Source: Argentina anserina
Lineage: Eukaryota; Streptophyta; Magnoliopsida; Rosales; Rosaceae
DNA: 64,000 nucleotides
Reading direction: 5' to 3'
Assembly: GCF_933775445.1 (NCBI RefSeq)
Contig: NC_065875.1
Location: 15,637,001-15,701,000, forward strand
Shown: positions 24,701-37,922 of the stretch, piece by piece
How the letters are laid out: the number at the start of each line of letters is the position of its first letter
How positions within the stretch are numbered: position 1 is the first letter of the stretch
Position numbers and translations under genes: made by a program
The notes under the pieces: model-generated
Seen by the model: the letters and a program-made list of their open reading frames with translations, nothing else
Told to the model about the DNA's origin: nothing
Databases searched by the model: none

Positions 24701-25370
24701 ACATTATGAAGCTCTATGGTGGGAGTAATACGAACGGACCATGTCCCTAACACGGGGAATGCCTCACCATTAGCATTAGTAACATAGTGTACGGGTGGAG
24801 GAGACAATACGGTAAAATAAGATTTGTCATAAGTCATATGATCAAATGCACCATAATCAATAATCCATGTATCAAAACTAACAGAGTGAGAAATATTAAA
24901 AGCCATACCAATTTGACCACGGCCAACGAGGGATGTTGTAGGTGCTCCTCCAGCAGGTTGATGATCATGCCCAACCACACCATAGATATCGGGTTCCGGA
25001 ACTAAAGGGCGGGACTGATTCCCGAAGCTTGGTGGTGGTCCTTGTTGATGAAGGGGAGGGAGCGGAGAACCCTCAGTTTTGTGACTGGAGAACGTCGGAC
25101 ATCGGACGTCGAGCGGTGGCTTCGTGGGCGTGTGTCGTCGTCGCTGCGGGGCAGACACCGGAGCAAAGAGGACAGCGCCGGAGGGCGGGCACCGGAGCCG
25201 ATCGTAGCAAAGGGAAGCGAAGCGACGACCGGACAGACGACGGAGCGGAGATGACCGGGCAAACGACGTCGAGCAGTGGCTTCGACGAGCGGGAGTGGCA
25301 CGGTAGAGAAGAAACGCTCGGCGGCCAAAAAAAACCCAGAAAAATACCCAGAAAAACAAAGGCTCAACAA
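21787..25370 (-). pseudogene. Copia-4 pol, inverted partner of Copia-3
   Basis: A minus-strand copy of the same family as Copia-3. From right to left: a GC-rich leader (25,000-25,359), a remnant of gag joined by deletion to VPEPDIYGVVGHDH, protease-like WIIDYGAFDHM (catalytic DSGAS changed to DYGAF, so protease is dead), GAG-pre-integrase LWHRRLRHPS...CETCVLGKSH, integrase with HSDVWG, then a long run of C/G at 24,058-24,072 that breaks the frame, and then an open 640-codon stretch (23,705-21,787) with integrase tail, reverse transcriptase (YVDDMVITGND) and RNase H (SSAEAEYRGMA, YCDNKAAIDI). It stops at the same RNase H position as Copia-3, so both lack the 3' end. Confidence 0.92.
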
Positions 25371-25384
25371 GAGCTCTGATACCA
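25371..25384 (-). other. Copia-4 primer binding site (initiator tRNA-Met)
   Basis: Reverse complement reads TGGTATCAGAGCTC, four bases inside the end of the LTR. Confidence 0.9.
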
Positions 25385-25387
25385 ACT

Positions 25388-25614
25388 TGAAAGATATTGA
25401 TTATTGCTTAATATACATTCATACAGAGATCAGATATATATAGCATATTCTACCGTAAATCAATCCGTGATTCACGCCGACAATGTACACACACATATAT
25501 AGAGCTGTCGAATATTACCTGGGGATCAAGTATTCTAACTCATCTCCCTATTCTTTATTTACTTGAGGATCAAGTATGCTGAGTTGAAAATATGGGGTTC
25601 CAGAAATATAAACA
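25388..25614 (-). repeat. Copia-4 5' LTR
   Basis: In element orientation it ends CAATATCTTTCA just before the primer site. The outer end is placed at TGTTTATATTTC (25,614) by the TG rule only. The sequence does not resemble the Copia-3 LTR, so although the coding parts are alike the two elements are different subfamilies. Confidence 0.55.
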
Positions 25615-27491
25615 CCAACTACGACGCCTCTTAGAGCATCTCCAATGGAGTAGGCAAATTTTCAAATCAAAATCAAATTTTGGCATATGATATGGTAATG
25701 TTATTTTTGACCAACTTCTTCTCCAACCGGTCTGTCAAATAGTTCAAATATTAAATGGTTCTTCTGGGTTAGGAAGAGAGAGACACGAGAGGGGAGGAAG
25801 AGAAAATAAGAGAGAGAAACAATAAATAAATAAAAGACGTGAATAGTTCAGTGTGTCAAATTTGACATACACTTCGGTTGCAGACGCGGTCTCATTGTCA
25901 AATAAAGACCCTTCGGCCTACGTGTCAAATATAACAAATGGAAACGTCCCTGGCTTGGTGTATGACATTATTCAGCTCTTAGGTTTCATTTAAGAATTGA
26001 CATAATCCAATCATGATAATTATTATATATTCAGATTGCTATTTGTTCTGGAACAATCAAAGAATTTGGGAACATTCAACACAAACTGATCTAAACAGAG
26101 TCACTGTATCTCCATATTTTGGCTAAAAACAATTACAAGTGAAACCCAGTAAACATGAATTTCAGAGCTCATCAATAAGTCTAAGCCAGCGAGAAGGTGA
26201 AACTCTTACCATAGCAGCAAGAAGAATAATTCCCTAAGAATGCACAAAACCTTAATGAGTCTCACCGAAATGATACACTAAAACCCGGATTGATTTTTCA
26301 TACATTTAAACATAAAGAACCAAACATAGGCTCAAATTTGCTTCTGAAACACGGCGACAACAGAATGAGGATGATGACAACTATAATCAAAACCCATAAA
26401 AAATCCACTTGCTAATTTTCCTTCCAACTGACTTAAGTGAAACGTTGAAGACACCGAAATAGGAAAATTGTTCGAAGACAAAGGTCAATAGTAGAGAGGC
26501 AATTGTCACTAGTGTCAGCCAATGCTACCAACTTCATCATGACCTTTTAATTAAGGGTTTCTTGGCTGAGGGTTTGTTATTTACTAGGAGTTTTTTCTTT
26601 TGCATGGGTGAGTGTACACATGCCGGATTGAGCTTTTGTGTATCCTCTTTGTTAAAGTTTATCAGGCATAGGAGGTCAAGGTATTTTGTCTCCCTCCTTT
26701 ATTAGTTTGATTTCAATAAATTAGGGTCAGTTTGCCCTATTAAAAAAGAGTTTTTTTTACCAAATTGTCCATGTTCAACTTTAATATCTCAGTTTTATTT
26801 ATTAAAAATTGAGGGTATTCTTGGCATATTGGTATAATATTGTTTCCATTCTCAGACTATATTCCTAATATTTCCAAACACTAGAAGGGAAAATTGATGG
26901 GAGATGAAATTTCTCGTGTTTATGGAAAATCTCAAGAATTGTTTTCCTTTCTGCTCCGTGAATTAAACGTGGCCATATATGTGCTTCCATAAGTCTTCTG
27001 TCATGGAGCATGAAGCATACAAATAATAATACCACATACAACTAACGTTTTTTTAGAGTATATACAATTTTCATAGGTCCATAACTACGAACATCTAGCC
27101 ATTACATGCATGGGTTTTTCAAGAATCTAGTTTGCTGGCAGGCCATCTATGATGGTGTGATTAGCCTAATCAATACGTATTTCCTGAATTACACTAAGTA
27201 GCATAGAATCAAAACCATAATTAACCATGGTTGTGTTTGGTAGACATGGAAGCTCCAGATATAACAAACTACACAAGTAAAATTAAAACAAATGAAAGAC
27301 GATAGGATTCTAGTCCAATGCATAACCGACTAACCAGAGAACTAGAAGTGTCTTTCTGACCAAGGCAGTTATTAAATTGCTTGTCAACAATATCTCATTT
27401 ATTTTTCTCTTCTCTTGGTCTGGACATTTCTTTTACAAAATACGAACAATATGAGCTACAAATTTTTGAATCAGACCGGGCGCCAAGGACT
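25615..27491. other. intergenic stretch with possible MITE
   Basis: No gene recognised. The part 25,632-25,985 begins with gagcatctccaatgga, a start often seen in plant MITE-like repeats, and carries TGTCAAAT-type direct repeats; I could not find a matching inverted end. The rest (26,000-27,490) is AT-rich and probably the 3' flank of the PPR gene that follows. Confidence 0.4.
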
Positions 27492-30400
27492 TCAACAGAG
27501 AATGCCTTCTTTGCTGGTTAGGTCTTCCATATTTACACTCACCTTTAATCCAGTCTTTGATAGCATCACCGGAATATCAGAGTTTAAGGATACAGCTAAT
27601 GCCTACACATATTCCAAATGGGAAGATAACCATATAAGCTTCAATTCAAAGACATACTATTGAACTAGCATATTCTTTTTCTGTTAAACTGTAACTGCAT
27701 ATGAAACAAAATGGTATACCATCCTATCCTCTTCTTTTTGGCGCTTGATAACCTCTAATGGCCACTCACTAACCAACTTTTGAAGTTCAACTGCAACCTT
27801 GGACTCCTTTGCATCAGTTAGATTCTGTGGTAGAAAAACCTCAATGCTTTCAGCAAATAAGAACAGATGAAGTGACAGACTGTAGTTGAAACCCTAAGGA
27901 ACTTTTTGAAAAGAAAACATCCAATTGAAATAAATACAAAATAAATAAGAAAGGACAACAGGATCACTATTATGCCTCGTTACAATTACTAATTTTTATG
28001 TGTTTTTTTTACTGTATACCAACAGGGTTGACCACAATGTTTAATGTTATCGTCTATCCAAATAAAAGACAAAGGATGTAATATAAGTTTGCTTCATTCA
28101 TTCAATAGAGCAATTTTTCCATGATTGTTTATGAGTAAACAGCTCTGCTAAGACTTAGATTCTAAATTAGCTACATAATACAAATCATGTTCTGGACGGC
28201 ATCATTATTTATAGTCATGCAAACAATAACTCAACCTGATTTAGTAGTGATTGAATGACGGCCGCAGCTTCCTCAGGTTTATGTTCTAAGAGTAAACCCT
28301 GCCAAAAAAATAAATAAAGGAAAAGAAAAAGGCAAGAGGTGAATCAATTGAAAATAATACCTCAACGAACCATATAATCTCACCGAAAGGTAACTGTAAC
28401 TATATACTATTCACTACCAATACAAACATGAAAATCCCACTCACAACAGCATACACTTGATATGTTAAGCAACTTAACCAGATCTTATACTTTGGAAAGT
28501 ATAATATGACATCTCCAGTCCATTGCTTAAGACCCTATATATAAGTAAGTTTGGTTTTAACAATGGGCATGGAAGATGGGAAGGAAAATGTAACTATAGA
28601 TGATTGCTTACCTTCGCACATGAAAATCCACTCATGACAGTGTGCTGCTTCTGAGACTCCGATCTCAAGTTTTCAATTTCCCATAAGGATTCAACATCTC
28701 CTGTAATGCAAAGCTGGAATGCTTTAACAATTTATTCAAAATCATCATAGGCATATCAGTTTGAAATCAAGAACGGCAAGTGGTACTTGGTATGCATACA
28801 AGCAGATGACTAGAAAATAAACATATGATGCAACACAAGGTTCAAGAGATCAGAGAATATTGAAGAGACCTATTTTAGAAGTGAATTCCATCCAGACATC
28901 AAATGCGGATCTCCGTAGCTTTACTCCAGCCTCAACAAACCTCTTTGAGTACTTAGACATCAGCTTCCAATTATCAGTATTGTAACAAATGCTGCAAATG
29001 AACAGGAAAAAAAATAAAACAAAAAAAAGTGTGACATTTTTATTATTCTAATGAATATCTTGGTTTTTTTTTCCAATCAAACCACTTCAGAGACTATAGA
29101 TCCTGCATTCTGACTTTTATCTTACAAAAGTTCTGAAAAATAAAAAGTACAAACCATCACTGCGTAAGTCTTAGCTTGAGGATACCTGAAAACAATATCT
29201 GCTGTACCAGCTTGCAAAGGTAAGTCATTCTGCTTCAGAAGTGTCATTACATCCATCATAAGTTTAACATCGTTGTGCTCTTTAGCATATGTCTGCAGTC
29301 AATTTACAGCAAGAATTTATTAGATAAATAAATCAGAAAACAAACCTCGATAGTAAAGAGCCAATTGTAATTAGTACCAGTAAGTGGTGAGCAGATCCAA
29401 TACTAGGGGTCAATCCATACACATTGTGTTTCCACAAGCCCTTCTTTCCTGGAACATTGAACTTATCACATCAGATAATACCACATACAGCTAAAACTAA
29501 ATAGCATGTTAGAGTACATAAAAAACAACATGTCCATAAATCTGAACACCTAGCCGACTAGCCATTTACTTGCGTGGGTTTTCCTAAATTATACTTTGCT
29601 GATTAATAACATAAAAGAAACAAACAAACTTCAAGTCATAAACAGCACATTAGCAAGGCATACCAAAGTCAAGGGCCCCCACACGAGCACATGCCTTAGT
29701 AACCTCTTGGCAGAGATTGCAATTAAAATTCGAATGGATACGTAGATTCGACAGTCTCTACAAGTAAAACCAAAGCACACGGCTATCAACACAAAACCTT
29801 AAACTTCACTTAAAATGCCCAAACTGAAACCATAAGCCGAGAAGATTAGGAACTCACAAATGTTCGGAGCTTCTGCAAGATGTCAAATAAAAGCTTAATA
29901 TCATCCTCATTTTGGCAATTCTCAATCAAGGACCACAGCCAAGCATTAGGCGGCATGGACCGTTTAACTTTCACAGACTCCACCATTTTATCGTACAGCT
30001 CCTTCACAGCCTCTGCACTTACAACAAAACCATAACATTACCCTCCGACACAATAATAACCAACCATTCCAAGCAATTTACACCAATTCAAAGCGACAAC
30101 CTGTGTGGATTGCTTCAACTGAACTCGCCTCGGACGAAAATGGTGCCCTCAATGTTAGCATTGTCCACATAGAGTCTTGCTCCATTGGCGAAACACAACC
30201 TCGAGTAATCCCTATATTATTATTCAGCATAATTTGGGTCACAAAATAGTTCATTCAAATCATATAGTATCATAATAGATCAACAAAGCCTCAGTTTATC
30301 AATCTAGTGTTACAATCCGCCTATCATTTCCTCACAGTAACTTTTGGAAATTACAATAGAGTAAATAGAAACGAAAACCTAGAACGGTGAGATTACCGGA

Positions 30401-30535
30401 GGGCTGGGAGGAGAGAGCGGTGAGGTTCCGCCATTGGAGAAAAGCGCGTGGGGCTTCGGGAGCGACGAGTCGTTGGGAGAAGATGGAGATTGGAGATTTC
30501 AGAGCTCGGGAGAGCCTGCGAGTGGTGGAGAGCAT
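27492..30535 (-). CDS. PPR-like mitochondrial protein, At4g35850-type, 11 exons, 384 aa
   Basis: Exons (minus strand, 5' to 3'): 30397-30535, 30101-30199, 29858-30012, 29664-29757, 29378-29448, 29186-29292, 28870-28991, 28612-28700, 28236-28298, 27720-27824, 27492-27602. All introns are GT-AG and phases agree; the sum is 1155 nt. The N-terminus (MLSTTRRLSRALKSPISIF, rich in Arg/Ser/Leu, no acidic residues) looks like a mitochondrial targeting peptide. The body is helical-repeat sequence (WLWSLIENCQNEDDIKLLF, CNLCQEVTKACARVGALDFG, ADIVFRICYNTDNWKLMSKY), resembling from memory the Arabidopsis PPR-superfamily protein At4g35850. The repeats are diverged from canonical PPR, so RNA targets cannot be predicted. 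The C-terminus ends VNMEDLTSKEGILC. I see no defect. Exact function is unknown to me; a role in mitochondrial RNA metabolism or ribosomes is inference from the family. Confidence 0.85.
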
Positions 30536-31654
30536 GGCTTCAGGGAGGACCGAGTCGACTCAGCGAGTTGTGGTGGGTTTTGGGGAGAGAGCTAAAGCCC
30601 CGGTCTACTGTGACGATCAGGGTTTAGAGAAAGAGGAGGGTGTGTTCATGTGCAGCGTCAGTCCAGGGTTAGTCTGTGTGGGGGTAAGAAAGCAAAAGTT
30701 ACTGCGCTCTTATCTACTTTACTTGAGGATGAATTACCCACTCACTGTTATTTTTCCCTTTTATTATTTCTTTAAAGGAAGAAAAAACATAGAGGATGAA
30801 ATTTTATTGATCATGGAGTTATTGTTGATACTAATGAAGTTGTAGGGATCTGCTACTGAAGAGTGTTATATTGTGTTTTATAGTTTTATTTCTAGACATT
30901 GTGTTCGTGTTAGTCAAGTTACTTTTTCGAGTCTGGAGTCTGCATTTTGTAATTGAAAATATAATACGTATGATTATCTTTCAATCTTGATCGGGATGCT
31001 TTATTAATTTGTTTTCTTTATCTAGGGTCTCTAATAGTGTCAATATGGACTTTTCTTTACCAAAACTTTGTGAGCGACTTGTTACACCAAAACTCATAAC
31101 CGTCATTACTAGTGAATGAAATTGTTTTCTTTTAAAAGTTTGCAAACGAAAACCCTATGGTTATAAATTTAGAATACAAATTAATCAATTAGATTCGTCA
31201 TCTAGCCTTACTATGTCTCCTACTTTTACTTCTAATGTAATTTTTCAAGGTCCCGAGGACTTCAGTTTGTAGTTTGAACAGTAGTTGATGAGGACTTGCG
31301 AGATTATTAGATTTTGCACTGGTACTCTAGAAAAATAAACTCAACAGGCAGTACATAGGAAATGTAGTTGAAGAATCAACTTTCATTAGTCCAGAACAGA
31401 ATTACAGTATATATAATGTTTACATCAACCCCAAGGGTGATTACATGGGTTTTAGGGGGAAAATATAGCCCGGAAAAAGTCTGATGCACACATACAACAT
31501 TACAATCATTTTAAAAGAACCGCAATGCAATGGTACACAATTAATTGGGGATCAAAATTGAATCAATCAAGCCTCCCTTTCCAGAGCACATTTGAGGGCA
31601 CAAGCTTTCACTGCGCCTACCGGGCTGGACATATTCGTTGGAAACATCTTCTGA
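30536..31654. other. intergenic: promoter of PPR gene and 3' flank of MIEL1
   Basis: The region 30,536-30,700 is the GC-richer 5' flank of the PPR gene. 31,350-31,654 is the likely 3' UTR of MIEL1. An open frame on the plus strand over 30,387-30,845 is antisense to exon 1 and shows no domain. Confidence 0.5.
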
Positions 31655-34190
31655 TCATTGAGGAAGAACTGGAGGGGAAATTGTGCGCGTGTTGTATGAT
31701 TTGCAGTGGTTGCATTTCTGGCCGATAATGTGGAAGAAAACTTCAGTGGAGTCGTTGCAGTCGTTGCATAGGATCCAAACCTGCAAAAATACCATTGTTT
31801 TTTAGACTTGTACAGCTAGACAATATAAAATAGATAAGTCATTTGTTCCTTGTTAGTCCAAAATCTAAAGCAATGTGAAAAGCAGTGCCGTGGGATTAGA
31901 ACCAGTGACCTTGAGAGCTGAAAAAGTATGAAACATAGGTACCTTCTTATTCCGGTAATCCTCAGGCATAATGGTTGCTTCTATCTGGAAAGTGTGCAAA
32001 TGCTCATATTAGTATGGAATCATCATTACTATCATGTAACCAGGCTAATTCAACTGAACTGGAAAAATGGTTAGTCCAATAGATAGAGTTAAATTCAATT
32101 TTCCACAATATTATGCACTTAAATTTCATATGCCTACCTCTTCATCAATTCTCTTCCAAGTCCTAGACATGTCAATCACTGACTTGGAGCATATTGGACA
32201 ACAATATCTGAAATATTTCAAACAAAAAAATAATTTAGGTCAAGGAGAAGCTGATTATTTTTAACTTGCAAACTGACGAGATTAAAAGAGCTGCCACTTA
32301 CTTGTCCCGCTTTATCATTTCGCTATAACATTCACAGTGCATCGTGTGGCCACATTTCATTACAGTAGTGTCTTTCAGCGAGTCAAAAAGGAACTAGAAC
32401 ACAAGATTACTCAATTTAGTTTGGACATGACAAGTTTACCTACTTGAACAACACTACTAGGGATATCTGCATACAAACCTCGTAACAAATGGGGCAGTGG
32501 TGCCGCATGGAGTTCTCTACACACAGGTGATTATCAAGCAAGCCAATCGAATAGCAAGATCCTAAAAAAGTTGAATCCAGATGTGAATGTATGCTCAACA
32601 ATCCAGTATGGCATATCAAGTATGAGATAAAAATATCAATCAAAAAACTAATACAGAAGCATTCCCGTTATTAATTTTTCCAAGAAAATAATGCTGATCA
32701 AAAAGCATACAGTAATTCAATAATCTACATACGAGTGGCATAAAATTTATCGTTGCCACTCTTTCCATGTACAGGAAATTGCACACAAGAGGCTTATCTA
32801 TCTTCCATAATTTACTACCCAAAAATGGGAACTCATCAAAACAATAGAAAATATGTTTAATCAACTAATTCTCTAAAACTTAATGAGAAGTCACTTGAGA
32901 AGACACGTACGAAATTCCAATATTCAAAATGTGTTTTCCAAAACTCATTGGTCCAGAAAAAGATGTTATACATTGGAAGAAACAAAGAATTGATAGAAGT
33001 ACACTAAACACACATATACAATATCAGAAATCATATTTGTCATAATGATTGCAGGCACATACCACACTTCTTGCAGTGATAAAAATTTTCACGACCACCA
33101 ATTCTGTATTCACATTAGAAGTCAGTTATAATAAGTTAGAAGTCAGTTAGACTAAGCAGTTTCTGTAATCTCAAACATATTACATGGCAATTCAGCCATG
33201 TAGCAAAGTAGATACTGAAATTGGACTAACCTGCAAATCCCACAATCATCACAGTGAAATTGCCCTTTATCGGTCTGCAAGTCGTAAATGAAAAGGCTTA
33301 CTTTAAATAAGAGCCAAACACTCATACATAAGATCACACACCAATATCAAATCCGAAGCAGACTCTAGATTTGAGACTGTCAAAATCAATTAAATCAAAG
33401 ACAATTACTTTCACTGAATTTGATAGAATTCGAACATCCCCACTTACATCATCATCATAGAACTTGCAAATATCGCAGAAATATTCCCCCATACTAACGC
33501 CACAGTTAGTACAAACTCGAGCCACCTAAAACCAATTCAGCCATTAAACATAAACCATAACCCACAAAAGCTTCTTCTTTCATCTGTTTATGGATCAAAA
33601 TCAACACAAGTCCACACGTACCGGCTGCTCTGTGTCACAGACTGAGCAAATAACCTGAAACAGCACCACAATCACCACATGGGAACAGACAACCATATAT
33701 TACAATAAAGAGAGCCTTTTCTTAAGTCATGAAGATGAATCACATACTTGCTTAACATCGTGTCGAACGAGCTCATGCCGATCAAAGGGGTTTCTCAACA
33801 TGCTCTGAAGAAATCAAATACAACTCAACATAAGAAATAAAAAATCAACCAAAGCTAAGAATTGAAACAATGATTCAGTAAATATATTAATCAATCACCG
33901 TGGCTTCATTGTGACAATGACGACATGGGTAGATCTCGTTGCAGCACGGAGCTCGAATCCGGCATCTCCTTCTGTAATGCTTGCACCTACAAACGCATCA
34001 AAAACAAGACAACCCATCAAAAACACATCAAAAAAGATTAAAACTATGATCAAATCAACCAAATTTTATGACAAAAAGCAACAATCTTTGAGAAAATGAA
34101 GAGGGGAGGATTAAAGGGTTGTTAGAGACAGAACACGCACCCGTACCCCATCTTCCCAAAACTTTGACGTTCATTGCCTGAGCCTTCCAT
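31655..34190 (-). CDS. MIEL1: RING/CHY zinc-finger E3 ubiquitin ligase MIEL1, 12 exons, 267 aa
   Basis: Exons (5' to 3'): 34141-34190, 33899-33986, 33748-33804, 33622-33654, 33448-33525, 33231-33274, 33063-33103, 32479-32561, 32302-32393, 32138-32207, 31943-31984, 31655-31780. The total of 804 nt gives 267 aa, the length I recall for Arabidopsis MIEL1 (At5g18650). Domains: CHY zinc finger ([24 protein letters not shown], about residues 18-80), CTCHY finger ([10 protein letters not shown]...FYHCKKCG), C3H2C3-type RING ([26 protein letters not shown], about 155-205), and a C-terminal zinc ribbon (CNDCND...[12 protein letters not shown]). All Cys/His ligands I can line up are present. In Arabidopsis MIEL1 targets the transcription factors MYB30 and MYB96 for proteasomal degradation, limiting the hypersensitive response and ABA responses, and acts in the nucleus. 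Same role here is inference from orthology. The start is chosen because [17 protein letters not shown] matches the family N-terminus. Confidence 0.95.
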
Positions 34191-37100
34191 GGGAGTTGGA
34201 GAAGAAGGGTGGAAGTCTGGAAGACAAAGCAAAGAATAAGTTTCCCGATTTGGGAAGGATGGGATTGGCTTCTCTGTTTGTCTGAATCCCCCCTCAATTA
34301 GAAAGAGACAGCCAGCCCCATCATCCTTATGGGGAGAGAAGTCACCTTTGCATTACTTCCTCCATTAAAATAGTCCCTTAACCTCTTTTCCTCTTTTCCA
34401 TTTTTTTTCTTTAATGAAAATATAAAACAAGCCCACAATAAATCTTGTTGATGCTATTTTGGGCAATCCCATGGATGCAATGCCCCACTTGAAAATGAGG
34501 ATAAGGTGAGGAGGAAGAAAAGGACAGGCGCCGTTTTATGGGCGAATCAGAAAGCAGAGGAATGAGTGAGCAGGGTAACTAAATGAAGCAAACACAGTTG
34601 CAGTGGGGAGGGGTGCTATTATTTGATTCTTCCCTTTTTCATGGAGAAGGGGGAGTGAACCCAAAGACACGGATCACTGACCAAAGGTAGGTGTTCTGCT
34701 CTACATAACTCAACATGATTCACTATTTTAATGCCATTGTAACAGTATGGTCATTAATCTTTTCCTACAATTAGAGCTTGAGCTTGATGAGAGCATTGAC
34801 AGTTTTGGAAAATTGTAGAGTTGGTCCAACCAGAAGATACATGTTGATGCAGCAAACAAGTTAAGGGTAGAGTGGCCACTCGTTTTCCCTAATATTCTGT
34901 TGTTGGTGTTGGGGAACTTTATGAGGCTGTGGAGGGATTGAGCTAGGGATAGGATCGCTGAACTTGGAACTTGTTTGTAACTTGTGAAAAGTTTAATGAA
35001 TTCTGTGCATCTTGATCAACGTTGGATCATAGCAAGTCCACTGTTCTTGACATGGCTTGAAGTAAATGTCTCTATGTAAATGGTTTGATGAATCAAGGAC
35101 AATTGTGTAAAAATTAGGACCGGTACTTCCATAAGCTAGATTGACTTAATTAACGATTTTCTCGGTACATTTTTCAGATCTTTCATGATATACTATTGTT
35201 GTTTACATTTTTCTTTTGAGAGGATAGACTTTACATAATAAATTATAAGAATACAACCATGAGAGATACCGGTGTGGAAAAAAGTTTCTCACACTCCTCA
35301 CTATTTGAATACACCGACGATTTTGTGGAAAACAACATATGGAGGTTCAGTCGTGCAAAAATAAATACTAACTTGGACCGGCTAATCTAATAACAGTAAC
35401 TTTTAGATATATATTTTTTGCGAGTTAGGTTACACAATAACAGTAGAATGTGATGAGTGTCTCTCTCTTTTTTTTGAGAAATTTTCTATTACATAATTAA
35501 AAAAACATGCATTTGATTAGAGTAAACATATATACATGAACCTTGCAGTTTGAAGGTTCAAACGAGATTGGCCGCCCAAAGAAACAAAGATGGATGAATA
35601 AAGAAATTGCTAGATCTAGATCGAGTAAAGGCCAGGAAGAACTAGAAGAGAATAGAGACCTTCCATTCTGGAAAATCTGAATGTGGATTACTTGGGTAAC
35701 ATGACATCACATGCATGTAGAGGTTGTATGGGAACTCTTTCTTTCTTGTACATATTTCCAACTTCTTCTGCCATGGATATACACTACTGCAGGCTCTGCA
35801 GCCTTATACTTTTCTAAGATATAAAGAAATGCAGCCTTATTTCCCATATATTACATCTCTCTCACTCTACCTCCTAGAGGTCTGTGCAATCGGATGTCAT
35901 GTTGGACCTAAGATAAATACAATCTTCAATTCCTCTCTGCTTGTGCAGCGCAGCACATCTTCATTGGTGCTTGTTTCCTTCCCCATCTGCCATGTATCTT
36001 TGACTCTTTGAGGTCCCAAAAATTTGCAGACCAACTTTGGTACTTCCCAACTGATTTCAGCACTTTGTAACTTCTCAAAATAGAAAAGGAAACCAAAGGG
36101 ATGGTGATGATCTCAGAGTCTTGGACTTCTAGGTTTCTTGCATGCATTACTTTATTATGACATCTGTGGAGTGTGGACCTCTACTTGCTTCTGGGAGTTC
36201 TGGCTATAGTGTGGAACAAGTCTTGCTCCATAGGAAGGGAAGAAACTCAAGGAAGGAGCATATCCTCCCTTAACTTCAGCTTCTGGCCCTCTGCTTGGTT
36301 ATATATATGGTAGTCACCTGTGACAACTACTGCATTTATTTGCATGCATGTGACCAGCTTACTAGAGTAGTAGAGTCTCTGACTTTCAATTCTATGGGCC
36401 AGAAGAAAACGTTCATAACATTGAGTACAATATTGCCAATTTGAACCTGGTCATATTTAACCAAAAAAAAAAAACCTGGTCATACATGACAACACAATAG
36501 ACTCATATTCAACACTAAAAAAATAGATCGGGATTTAGAAATTATCATCGAATGTTAAAATATTTATCAAATATGTAGAGATTATCTTTGCAGACATTAA
36601 CAACTCGAAAATTATAAATATTGAGTTTCTATTAAGATGGTAACATCATGTTGATCAAGTGCATGACATATATGAAAGCGAGAAAAATTGTGAGGAAGCC
36701 AGGAATGTATGTTCAATATCCACTATTCTTCCATCTCACGGCAAAATTAAAGCGAGTTACGTACATATGAATGATGAATCAGTCCAGTAATATTAACACT
36801 AATCATAGGACAACTTTCTCACGTTCACTCTCTTTGTGACTTGAGTGTGTGTGTGTGTGTGTAATTCAGTACCCTAATTCCCTGAACATTTTTCTTGGAG
36901 TACTTCCAGGGAATACGATGAGGTTATTCCCAATGTACAAGCCAGATATCTTGGAATTTCAAACTATAAATGCGCAGTTCATGTTGAAATAATAGTGTTG
37001 GGTGATAAAAAGAAGGTACGCTTTAAAGTTTAAACCAACATTTCATTTGTAGTCTCATCATGTAGCCATGTTATCGTTCATTACATGGATGAAGGTATGA

Positions 37101-37208
37101 AGGTACAGACTAGTTTTTAACTCACAAACCAATTATATTTGGTGATCGAACATCGAATATATAGGAGCATTCTAGCTGCATGCATGTATGTACGTCTACT
37201 GTAGGAGG
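34191..37208. other. intergenic, no gene seen
   Basis: About 3 kb without a coding frame I can support. It starts with the MIEL1 5' flank. A short (GT)n run lies near 36,846. Open frames at 35,724-36,011 and on the opposite strand look random. Confidence 0.6.
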
Positions 37209-37465
37209 CTAAATTTTAAGAACAGTACATGATTTTTGCTCCACTAATAATCAAGGTTATTTTATTTTCAAAACTATCATTTAAGTACATGAATTACGTA
37301 ATTCGATCTGCTTTTGATACATATTTCTATTCACTTAGTTAGTTGATATAGTTACTGATATACTTTCAGGAGTAAGTTGGTCTTCTCAGTAGTAATGAAG
37401 AAAAGAGGTTATTCTTACTCGTTTTACATTGTTTCTCAGTCACTTCTTTGTATGTGTAATGGAAA

Positions 37466-37846
37466 TGTAATACCCCGAATTTTCGAGTTTGCGTTGTATA
37501 GATTCTTGTAAGTCATTTAACTTGGAAATTGAATAAAAACGCATTTTTCGTTTTCCTTGTCGATGTCAAACGAAACGAAACCGACTTCGGAAATTTAAAT
37601 TGAAAATGTTACGTTTTCTTTGACTCGAGAGTCGACTTTTATTCCGTCGCTCGTCTCTGAAAAATTCATTCGCAAAAGCTGTAGAGCTCGTCGATACGAG
37701 TTCGTGGATACATCACGCACCTTAATCGGACGTCGTATGTGAAAGTTATTGTCGACGGAAGTTGGTTTCCGAATTTGAAAAATGTAATAAAAAAAGGTTT
37801 TTGGGAAACCCTAGTTTCCAAATACGGAAACACACACACACACACA

Positions 37847-37922
<76 letters not shown>

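Noticed and set aside
25632..25985. Definite MITE call
   Set aside because: The start looks MITE-like, but I could not find matching inverted ends or a target duplication.
30387..30845. Plus-strand open frame of 152 codons
   Set aside because: It is antisense to exon 1 and promoter of the PPR gene; no domain.
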